Assembly: GCA_964405335.1 (NCBI GenBank) | Contig: CAYONP010000021.1 | Coordinates: 3,901-67,900 of the forward strand | DNA: 64,000 nucleotides | Reading direction: 5' to 3' | From: CAYONP01 sp964405335 | GTDB taxonomy: Bacteria; Armatimonadota; UBA10988 | Shown: positions 9,656-16,470 of the stretch, in pieces | Layout: each line of letters begins with the position of its first letter | Position numbering within the stretch: the stretch's first letter is position 1 | Notes under the pieces: generated by a model | What the model was told of the DNA's origin: nothing | Seen by the model: the letters and a program-made list of their open reading frames with translations, nothing else | Databases searched by the model: none | Made by a program: the position numbers and the translations under genes

Positions 9656-11021
9656 CGGCCGGCACCTCGTGCAGTTCGATCCCGAGCGTGACCGTCTTGT
9701 TCGCCGCCCGCGCATACTCCTCTTCGGGCGCGCAGCCGGGCAGCCAGACCGGCCGCTCGCCGTCACAGACGATGGGCACCCGCTCGCGGACCAGCCGCGG
9801 AATGCCCTGCTCCTGCATCAGATCGCCGATCTTCCGCGATCCACCCCGCCCCGCCGGTCGGAGACGATCGCCGTCGCGTCGACTGCGCGCGGTCAGGTTG
9901 GTCAGCCGATCGGCGGCGAGCTCGACCTGCCACGCCAGCCGGCCGCCGCCGCCGAGGTGGATGGTCAGCCCGGCGGCGTCGATGCGGTTGGCGCCCGGCT
10001 CGAGCACCACCGGCCCCCACGGCGGCGGTGCGAGGGATTCGAGCAGCAGCACCGCCGTGCCGGCGTGAATGCCGACGAGCACCGTCCCGGCCGAGCTGCC
10101 GAGTTGCGCGGGACCAGCGCCGGCCGGCCGTTCGGCCAGTTCCTCGAGCCGTTCGATGTCGGCCAGGCCGATGTCGGTCAGGTCGCCGGCGAGCGCCTCA
10201 ATCGCCGCGCGCCAGAGCAGGTACTGCAGGCCCCGCGGCTGCTCATGCCAGCCGGCCAGGTCGAGCACGACGGCGCCGAGGCCGTACAGGAAGTTGTCGG
10301 CGCCGGGCACGAGCCGCCGCGCCGCGAAGCGTTCGGCGACCAGGTCGCGGAGCACGCCGCGCTCCAGGGCGCATAGGCGCGTGGTGGTGGTCAGTGCCTC
10401 GTAGATCCCCCTGAACCGTTTCTCCAGGCCCGGCAGCAGGCGGTGCCGAACGAGATTGCGGTAGTGCCGCATCTGGATGTTCTCGGGGTCGAAGAAGTAG
10501 CGCAGCTTGTGCTCATCCAGGTAGGCGCAAACCTCCACTTTCGTCACCTCTGCCAAGGGCCGGATGATCGGCTCGTCGAGGGGCGGCATGGCGCCGAGCC
10601 CGGTGGTCCCGGCGCCGCGGAGCAGGTTCATGAACGTGGTCTCGACCCGGTCGTCGAGCTGGTGGGCGATGGCGATGCGCGTGCAGCCCGCCTCGGCCGC
10701 CGCGCGGCGCAGGAAGGCGTGGCGCTGCCGGCGCGCGCCGGTTTCGGACTTGTCGGCCTTGCCGGCCCGGCCGACGATGCACTCGAGCCCGCGTTCGCGG
10801 CTTTGCTCCTGAACCAGCTCCAGGTCGATCGGCATCTGCCGCCAGCGATGATCGAATGTCGCGACAACCAAGTGCAGCTCGAGCGGCTCGGCCAGCCGGT
10901 GCAGGATGTCGAGCATGGCCGTGCTGTCGAGCCCGCCCGAGCAGGCGAGCAGGATCCGCCCGTCGGCTGGCCGCAACCGCTCGCGCAGCATGGTCAGCCG
11001 CACCCGCTCGACCAGCTTCAT
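9645..11021 (-). CDS. tilS: tRNA(Ile)-lysidine synthase TilS
   Basis: A 458-residue PP-loop ATPase that modifies C34 of tRNA-Ile(CAU) to lysidine so that it reads AUA. The PP-loop SGGLDS is at residues 28-33. Family elements VVATFDHRWR, RIAIAHQLDDRVETTFMNLLRGAGTTGLGAMPPLD and FFDPENIQMRHYRNLVRHRLLP follow in order. The C-terminal region matches the TilS tRNA-binding domains, with the usual late motif (KIGDLMQEQGIPRLVRERVPIV). It overlaps the preceding ApgM-like gene by four bases and the following membrane-protein gene by 11 bases. Confidence 0.95.
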   Translation of the reverse strand: MKLVERVRLTMLRERLRPADGRILLACSGGLDSTAMLDILHRLAEPLELHLVVATFDHRWRQMPIDLELVQEQSRERGLECIVGRAGKADKSETGARRQRHAFLRRAAAEAGCTRIAIAHQLDDRVETTFMNLLRGAGTTGLGAMPPLDEPIIRPLAEVTKVEVCAYLDEHKLRYFFDPENIQMRHYRNLVRHRLLPGLEKRFRGIYEALTTTTRLCALERGVLRDLVAERFAARRLVPGADNFLYGLGAVVLDLAGWHEQPRGLQYLLWRAAIEALAGDLTDIGLADIERLEELAERPAGAGPAQLGSSAGTVLVGIHAGTAVLLLESLAPPPWGPVVLEPGANRIDAAGLTIHLGGGGRLAWQVELAADRLTNLTARSRRDGDRLRPAGRGGSRKIGDLMQEQGIPRLVRERVPIVCDGERPVWLPGCAPEEEYARAANKTVTLGIELHEVPADER

Positions 11022-12172
11022 CGCGCGCTCCAGAGCCAGGCACCGCCCTCCCGCAGCCGGCCCGCCTCGGCGGCGACGGCCTCGTCGAACCGGCCCGGCC
11101 CGCGCTGGTCGCGGTCGCGGCGCAGGCGGAGATAGGGCACCGGTCGCGCCGCGTGCCGGCGCGTGGCGACCAGCGTGGCATGGTCGCCGAGCAGCGTTAC
11201 GTCGAGCGCGGGCCAGTCGGCGGCGTATTCGTAGACCGGCCGCAGCAGCTCGTCGTCGAGCCGCTCGATCGCCCGCTGCTTGCGCTCAGGGTCGCCGCGG
11301 TGGCCGACCCAGTCGACGATAGTTGTCTGGACAATCACCGCCGCCGCCTGCTGAAACGCATGCAGCGCCTCGTCGATCAGGTGCGCCGGCCGGCGGACCT
11401 TGGCCGGCGTGCACGGGATGCCGGCGCGGCGGAAGGTCCCGCGCGCCGCCAGGTTGTCGGTCACGCCGACGGTGATCATGCCACTGCGCAGCGCGAACAA
11501 CGGCAGCTCTGGGGCCCGGCCGACGCCCCACGGCCAGACCAGATCGAAGGCCGGTTGGTCGCGCTCGGCCCGGCGGCGGTTGACCGGATGCCCGGCCAGC
11601 ACCTCGCGGCCGATGTCGATCAGCTCGGTCAGCCGCTCGGCGCCGTCGCCCTCGGGTCGGTGCGCGGCCAGGTCGGCGGTCAGCTCGCCCGGCGGCGTGG
11701 TGTGGCACTCGACGGGCCCTTCCGACCAGAGCCCCAAGCCGCGCAGCGGGCCGACGCCGCGGACCTCCAGGTCACGCCGCGACAGCGCCGCGGCGAGCGA
11801 CTCCCACAGCGCGCGCGCCTCGTCGGGCGCCGGCTCCTCGGCGAAGGGGTCCAACACCGGCTCGGACCGGAGCAGGTCGAACCGCACGCCCGAGTCGCGC
11901 CGGCCCAGGCCCGCGTCGGCGCCGATCAACTCGACCGCGCCACGGGCGGCCGGCGGCGCCTCGTAGCCGAGCAGCGCCGGCAGCGCGCGATCGACGCCGG
12001 TAGCGGGATCGTCGGCGGGCAGCTCAGGGAGCAGGTGGACCAGGCCGACCTCGCCCTGTTCGGCCAGCCGGTCGAGCCAGGGCGTGCGGGCGGCGGCCAG
12101 CGGCGTGCCGCCGTCGAGCAACTCGTGCGGGTCGTCGGCCAGCCCGCTGATGACCACCACCAGGTGCGCCAT
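11018..12172 (-). CDS. degenerate ApgM-like alkaline phosphatase superfamily protein
   Basis: A 384-residue homologue of archaeal-type cofactor-independent phosphoglycerate mutase (ApgM), a family that includes the proposed homoserine kinases encoded beside hom. The fold is recognisable from LDGGTPLAAARTPWLDRLAEQG, ALLGY, WPWGVGR, VDWVGHRGDPERK and LGDHAT. The distal metal ligands (D287, H291, D330, H331) look intact. The N-terminal metal aspartate, normally in a DG motif, is Ser9 (ISGLAD), and the position of the nucleophilic serine (usual GSD motif before LxGY) is Val60. Enzyme activity is therefore doubtful. It lies three bases after purC and two genes after hom, so a homoserine or threonine-related role is plausible but unproven. 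Confidence 0.72.
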   Translation of the reverse strand: MAHLVVVISGLADDPHELLDGGTPLAAARTPWLDRLAEQGEVGLVHLLPELPADDPATGVDRALPALLGYEAPPAARGAVELIGADAGLGRRDSGVRFDLLRSEPVLDPFAEEPAPDEARALWESLAAALSRRDLEVRGVGPLRGLGLWSEGPVECHTTPPGELTADLAAHRPEGDGAERLTELIDIGREVLAGHPVNRRRAERDQPAFDLVWPWGVGRAPELPLFALRSGMITVGVTDNLAARGTFRRAGIPCTPAKVRRPAHLIDEALHAFQQAAAVIVQTTIVDWVGHRGDPERKQRAIERLDDELLRPVYEYAADWPALDVTLLGDHATLVATRRHAARPVPYLRLRRDRDQRGPGRFDEAVAAEAGRLREGGAWLWSAR

Positions 12173-12175
12173 GGA

Positions 12176-13072
12176 TCAGGTGTCGAGCCCGCCACCGGTG
12201 AGCCGGGTCAGCGCCTCGAGATACCGGTCGCGGGTGCGGTTGATGATCTCGTCGGTCGGCGCCGGGCCGGGCGGGGTCTTGTCCCAGTCGAGAGTCGAGA
12301 GCCAGTCACGCAGGAACTGCTTGTCCATCGATCGCTGCGGCCGGCCGGGCTGGTATTCGTCAACCGACCAGAAGCGGCTCGAGTCGGGCGTCAGCAGCTC
12401 GTCGATCAGGATCAGCTCGCCGTTGTGCCAACCGAACTCGAACTTGGTGTCGGCGATGATGATCCCCCGCTCGCGGGCCAGCGCGGCGCCCTGGGCGTAG
12501 AGATCGAGCGTCATCGCGCGCAGCCGCTCGGCCGTTTCGCCACCGACGAGCTCGACCACGCGTTCGAACGAGATGTTCTCGTCATGGCCCTCCTGAGCCT
12601 TGGTCGCCGGGGTGAAGATTGGCTCGGGGAGCTGGTCGGACTCGGCCAGGCCATCGGGCAGCCGCACGCCGCAGACCGACCGGCTCTGCTGATACTCGAC
12701 CCAGCCGCTGCCGGCCAGGTAACCGCGCGCGACACACTCGACCAGCACCGGCTGCGCCCGCAGGGCATACTGCGTGCGCCCGCTCAGCGCCGCGCGGCTG
12801 GCCTGGAACGGAGCCGGGAAGCGGTCCTCGTCGGCGGTGATGCGGTGGCTGCGGTAGCCTCCCGGTTCAAACCGATCGAGCCAGAAGTTGGTCAGTCGGG
12901 TCAGGATCTTGCCGCGGTCGGGGATTGGCCGCGGCAGCACCACGTCGTAGGCCGAAATCCGGTCGGTGGCGACGATCAGCAGCTCGTCGCCGAGGTCGAA
13001 CACATCGCGCACCTTGCCGCGGTAGCTCGGCGGCGCGCCGGCCAGGGTGGCCTCCAGCAGGCCGTCGCCCAT
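12176..13072 (-). CDS. purC: phosphoribosylaminoimidazole-succinocarboxamide synthase
   Basis: A 298-residue SAICAR synthetase, which joins CAIR and aspartate with ATP in purine synthesis. Diagnostic motifs include YRGKVRDVFDLGDELLIVATDRISAYD near the N-terminus, VECVARGYLAGSGW in the middle and IIIADTKFEFG followed by LIDELLTPDSSRFW. Length matches the roughly 290-300 residue yeast-like class. The start chosen is the ATG at 13072, because GGGAG lies six bases upstream of it; the ATG at 13078 would leave no spacing to that site. It begins 13 bases after the hom stop codon. Confidence 0.95.
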   Translation of the reverse strand: MGDGLLEATLAGAPPSYRGKVRDVFDLGDELLIVATDRISAYDVVLPRPIPDRGKILTRLTNFWLDRFEPGGYRSHRITADEDRFPAPFQASRAALSGRTQYALRAQPVLVECVARGYLAGSGWVEYQQSRSVCGVRLPDGLAESDQLPEPIFTPATKAQEGHDENISFERVVELVGGETAERLRAMTLDLYAQGAALARERGIIIADTKFEFGWHNGELILIDELLTPDSSRFWSVDEYQPGRPQRSMDKQFLRDWLSTLDWDKTPPGPAPTDEIINRTRDRYLEALTRLTGGGLDT

Positions 13073-13085
13073 GGTCATCTCCCGC

Positions 13086-14378
13086 TCACGAATCGTATTC
13101 GTCGAGGCAGCGCATGGTGTTGCAGATCTCGAGCACCACACGCAGGGCCTTCATCTCGGCCAGCGAGCGGCTGATCCGCCACTCTTCGGTCTCGTGGGTG
13201 ATGATCACCAGCTCGGCGGTCTCGCCGCGACCCTGCATCTGGAGGATCTTGGCCAACGACACGCCGTTGTCGCCGAGGATCTTGGCCAACTGCGCCATCA
13301 CGCCGGCCTGGTCGATCACCCTCATGCGCAGGTAATGGCACGAGCGCACTTCGTCACGCGGGACCGGCGTCCGCCGACCGGTGCCGTAGAGCGAGGCGCG
13401 ATTGCTCACCCCCAGCCGCAGGTTGCGGGCGACGTTGATGATGTCGCCCAGCACCGCGCTGCCGGTCGGCCCGGCGCCGGCGCCGCGGCCGTAGAACATC
13501 AGCGGCCCGCTGCTCGAGCCGACCACATAGATGGCATTGAACACATCCTGCACCGCCGCCAGGGGGTGGGCGCGCGGCACGAGCGTCGGGTGGACCCGCA
13601 ACTCGAGCTGCTGGCCGCGATCGACCGCGATGCCGAGCAGCTTGATCACGTAACCGAGCCGCTCGGCGGTGGCCATGTCGGCCGGCTGCACGGTGCGGAT
13701 GCCCTGCCGCGGCACGGCGTTGATGTCGACCGCGGTGTCGAACGCGAGGGTGGCCAGAATGGCCAGCTTGTAGGCCGCGTCGTGGCCGTCGACGTCGTCG
13801 GTCGGGTCGGCCTCGGCATAGCCGGCGGCCTGGGCCTCGGCGAGCAGATCGTCAAACGGCCGGCCGCTGCGCTGCATCGCGCTCAGGATGTAATTCGTGG
13901 TGCCGTTGATGATGCCCAGAATGGAGCTGATTCGGTTGCCCGCCAGGCTCTCGCGCAGCGGCTGCAGCACCGGAATGCCGCCGGCCACGCTGCCCTCGAA
14001 CTCGAGGTCGCAGTTGTGCTCGTGGGCCAGGCGGAAGAGTTCCTGACCGTGCTTGGCAATCAGCTCCTTGTTGGCCGTGACCACGCCCTTGCCGGCCGCC
14101 AGCGCCGCGCCGACCGCCTGGTAGGCCACGCCGACGCCGCCGATCGCCTCGACCACGATGTCGACCTCGTCGGCGACGGCCACCTGCAACGGGTCGGTGA
14201 CGATCGACATGCCCTCGAGTGAGGCCGCGCGCGGGCGGTTCGGATCGCGCACCGCGGCGGTCACCGGCCGCAGCTCGAAGCCGAGCCGGTCAACCAGCTC
14301 GCCGCCGCCGTCGCGGATGGCCTTCAGCGCCCCGCCGTTGACCGTGCCAAGTCCCAGGAACCCCAGCCGCACCACCAT
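13086..14378 (-). CDS. hom: homoserine dehydrogenase with ACT domain
   Basis: A 430-residue homoserine dehydrogenase, reducing aspartate semialdehyde to homoserine for threonine and methionine synthesis. The Rossmann motif GLGTVNGGAL is at the N-terminus. The catalytic core has VTANKELIAKHG, EGSVAGGIPVLQPLRESLAGN, IINGTTNYILSAM and YAEADPTDDVDGHDAAYKLAIL. The C-terminal ~80 residues (YLRMRVIDQAGVMAQLAKIL onwards) are an ACT domain, the usual site of threonine feedback. The ATG shares one base with the accB stop (TGATG). Gene order accB-hom-purC-ApgM-like is unusual but the protein is clear. Confidence 0.95.
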   Translation of the reverse strand: MVVRLGFLGLGTVNGGALKAIRDGGGELVDRLGFELRPVTAAVRDPNRPRAASLEGMSIVTDPLQVAVADEVDIVVEAIGGVGVAYQAVGAALAAGKGVVTANKELIAKHGQELFRLAHEHNCDLEFEGSVAGGIPVLQPLRESLAGNRISSILGIINGTTNYILSAMQRSGRPFDDLLAEAQAAGYAEADPTDDVDGHDAAYKLAILATLAFDTAVDINAVPRQGIRTVQPADMATAERLGYVIKLLGIAVDRGQQLELRVHPTLVPRAHPLAAVQDVFNAIYVVGSSSGPLMFYGRGAGAGPTGSAVLGDIINVARNLRLGVSNRASLYGTGRRTPVPRDEVRSCHYLRMRVIDQAGVMAQLAKILGDNGVSLAKILQMQGRGETAELVIITHETEEWRISRSLAEMKALRVVLEICNTMRCLDEYDS

Positions 14379-14818
14379 CAGGACGCTTCCTCGGCCAGCG
14401 GCGCGAACTCCATCAGCACCTCGCCGGCGACCACCAACTGCTCGTTCTGCGCCACCACGCGGACCAGCCGGCCCTCGACCCCGGCGGTGATCTCATTGAA
14501 GATCTTCATCGCCTCGATCAGACCGACCGGCGTGTCCTCCTCGACCTCCTCACCCTCGTGGATGAACGGCGGATCGCCCGGATTGGCCGCGCGGTAGAAG
14601 ACACCGGTCAACGGCGAGCGCAGGGGCATCAGACCACTCAGCCCCGCCTCGGGCTCGTCGCGCGCCGCCCGCGGCCACTGCCCCCGCGCCTCGGCGTCGC
14701 CGCGCGGAAGCGCCTGGGTCAGCTCGACCTCGGCCTCGCCCTCGGCATAGGTCAGACCCTCGAGCTGATGCCGTTCGGCGATCTCGATCAGACGGCGGAT
14801 ATCGGCCAGGTCGACCAT
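14378..14818 (-). CDS. accB: biotin carboxyl carrier protein of acetyl-CoA carboxylase
   Basis: A 146-residue BCCP that carries the biotin shuttled between biotin carboxylase and carboxyltransferase in fatty-acid synthesis. The C-terminal biotinyl/lipoyl domain has LRSPLTGVFYRAANPGDPPF and the biotinylation motif EAMK, with the target lysine at residue 105. The N-terminal 40 residues are the helical segment typical of AccB (DIRRLIEIAERHQLEGLTY). A linker rich in Arg, Ala and Glu joins the two parts. I chose the ATG at 14818; a TTG at 14827 is possible. No accC is adjacent, which is atypical, since accB-accC pairs are common. Confidence 0.92.
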   Translation of the reverse strand: MVDLADIRRLIEIAERHQLEGLTYAEGEAEVELTQALPRGDAEARGQWPRAARDEPEAGLSGLMPLRSPLTGVFYRAANPGDPPFIHEGEEVEEDTPVGLIEAMKIFNEITAGVEGRLVRVVAQNEQLVVAGEVLMEFAPLAEEAS

Positions 14819-14921
14819 GCGCTCCAAGGCGGTGTCCAGGCTGCGGTGCCGAGTCTACGTCAGGGCCCGGAGTCGGTCAACGATGAGGCTCGCACGCGCC
14901 GAACGGACCGCCGGCACCGGA

Positions 14922-15020
14922 GCGGGCGGGGACGCCCGCGCCCCGAACGGGCGGGCGGGGACGCCCGCGCCCCGAACGGGCGGGCGGGGACGCCCGCGCC
15001 CCGAACGGACCGCCGGCGTC
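14922..15020. repeat. tandem 29-bp GC-rich palindromic repeat
   Basis: Three units with a 29-base period (cores at 14924, 14953 and 14982) each contain the imperfect palindrome GGGCGGGGACGCCCGCGCCCC and the spacer GAAC. The array is bracketed by two copies of GAACGGACCGCCGGC (about 14901 and 15003). It fills most of the 300-base gap between accB and the metallophosphoesterase-HAD gene. Related cores occur near 56294, 61964 and 62007, so this is a dispersed family expanded locally. The units are contiguous, without spacers. Confidence 0.8.
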
Positions 15021-15118
15021 CTCGCCGGCCGCCGACCGAGACGGTCGGCCTACGCGTCGGACCGGCGATGCCGGCGTAGGTCGACCGTCCCGGTCGACGC
15101 GAATGCACGCGCACCCGC

Positions 15119-16468
15119 TCACCCCGCCCCGCCGAGCAACCGCTCGACAAACGCCGGCAGGTCATCGCAGACGATCGTGTCCGCCAGCTCGGGCTGCTCG
15201 CCCAGGCGGCGTTCGGTCTCGCTGCCGTGGCCCGTGCGGACCAGCACCGGCCGGGCGCCGGCGGCGCGGCCGGCCTGCAGATCGCTCAGGTTGTCGCCGA
15301 CGAAGTACGATCCATCCAGCGACAGGCCGAACAGCTCGGCCGCCTGCAACGCGTAGTCGGGCCGTGGCTTGCCGTGCGGGTTCGGCTCATGGTCGGGATG
15401 CACCGCCCACGGCCCGGCGCCGGTGCTGTAATACTGCGCGTCCCAGTAGCCGCCGGCTTCGTGCCAGAACGCTCGGGCGAGCTTGTCGAACCCGGCATCG
15501 ACCTGCTCGCGGCTCAGGTAACCCGCGCCGACGGCGCTCTGGCTCGAAATCACGACCAGCACGTACCCGGCCTCGCGTAGCCGGCGCAGGGCCCGGCCGG
15601 CGCCCGGCATCGGCCGCAGCTCCTCGGGCCCGGTGCGCCACGAGGGCTGCTCGCAGAGCACCCCGTCGCGATCGAGAAAGACCGCCGGCCGGCCGGCCTC
15701 GCGCGGCAGCGCGAGCAGCTCGCCCGGCTCGAACCCGACGCCGTGGTCATCGACTTCGATCACCTGGTAGGGGTGCGGAAAGTCGCAGAAGGCCTTGCCG
15801 CAGACGAACGTGCAGGCACCGTCGGCGACCGGCTCCCAACCCGAATGCCGGTGGCCCGAGAGCGCCAGCCGGACCTTGCCCGAATCGGCCAGCAGGCGGC
15901 GCAGGTGGTCGCCTTCCCAGTAGCTGTAGGGCCAGCCGTCGTTGAGGATGGGGGTGATCATAAAGTGCTGCAGATGGACCTGCGGCAGGCCGCTCTCATC
16001 GGCCAGGAGCGACAGCAGGTGCCGCCGCTCGCGGTCGTATCGGCGCGGCACGTGAGCCTCGAAATCGCGGTCCCAGAAGGTCGCCACGCGGTGCCCGGCC
16101 AGCTCGATCGAGGTGTTGGCCGGGCCGAACTGGCGGGCCATGACGGCCATGTCATCGTGGTTGCCCGGCAGCACCAGGTAGGGCACGCCGGTGGCCTCGA
16201 GCAGCTCGCGAAAGAGCCGGTAGTCGGCCTCCGCCTCGGCCTCGAACAGGTCGCGACGGTAGTCGTAGTAATCATCGCCGGAGAGGATGTAGCCCGGCAC
16301 ATCGAGCAGATCGCCGGTGACCGCGATGAGGTCGATCGACTCGCCGCAGACCCGCTCCAGGGCCTGTGCGAAGAGCTCCGGCATCTGCCGCGCGCGGCGC
16401 CTGGCCACCGTCGGCGTGCCGGGCAGGTGCCAGCGCGCGTGGAGGTCGGTGAAGTGCGCAATCCGCAC
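15119..16468 (-). CDS. metallophosphoesterase fused to a GmhB/HisB-type HAD phosphatase
   Basis: A 449-residue two-domain protein. Residues 1 to about 235 are a calcineurin-like metallophosphoesterase with all metal motifs: D8-x-H10, GD at 52-53, GNHD at 102-105, H168 and GHRH at 205-208. Residues about 258-449 are a HAD phosphatase of the histidinol-phosphate/heptose-bisphosphate type: nucleophile D266 and D268 in FLDRDGV, SSQSAV at 308-313, K367 in GKPRPD and VGDNLSD at 390-396. The zinc-binding cysteines of classical GmhB are absent. The start is GTG; it begins two bases after the upstream glycosidase-like gene. No signal peptide is seen, so it is probably cytoplasmic. Substrates are unknown. 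Confidence 0.82.
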   Translation of the reverse strand: MRIAHFTDLHARWHLPGTPTVARRRARQMPELFAQALERVCGESIDLIAVTGDLLDVPGYILSGDDYYDYRRDLFEAEAEADYRLFRELLEATGVPYLVLPGNHDDMAVMARQFGPANTSIELAGHRVATFWDRDFEAHVPRRYDRERRHLLSLLADESGLPQVHLQHFMITPILNDGWPYSYWEGDHLRRLLADSGKVRLALSGHRHSGWEPVADGACTFVCGKAFCDFPHPYQVIEVDDHGVGFEPGELLALPREAGRPAVFLDRDGVLCEQPSWRTGPEELRPMPGAGRALRRLREAGYVLVVISSQSAVGAGYLSREQVDAGFDKLARAFWHEAGGYWDAQYYSTGAGPWAVHPDHEPNPHGKPRPDYALQAAELFGLSLDGSYFVGDNLSDLQAGRAAGARPVLVRTGHGSETERRLGEQPELADTIVCDDLPAFVERLLGGAG

Positions 16469-16470
16469 GA

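Noticed and set aside
10856..13174. A 772-codon open frame on the + strand across tilS, the ApgM-like gene and purC
   Set aside because: It is antisense to three recognisable genes, its composition is Arg/Gly/Pro-rich with no domain, and long antisense frames are expected at this GC content.
14922..15020. A possible CRISPR array, because units are 29 bases long
   Set aside because: The units are contiguous with no spacers, and no cas gene is nearby.
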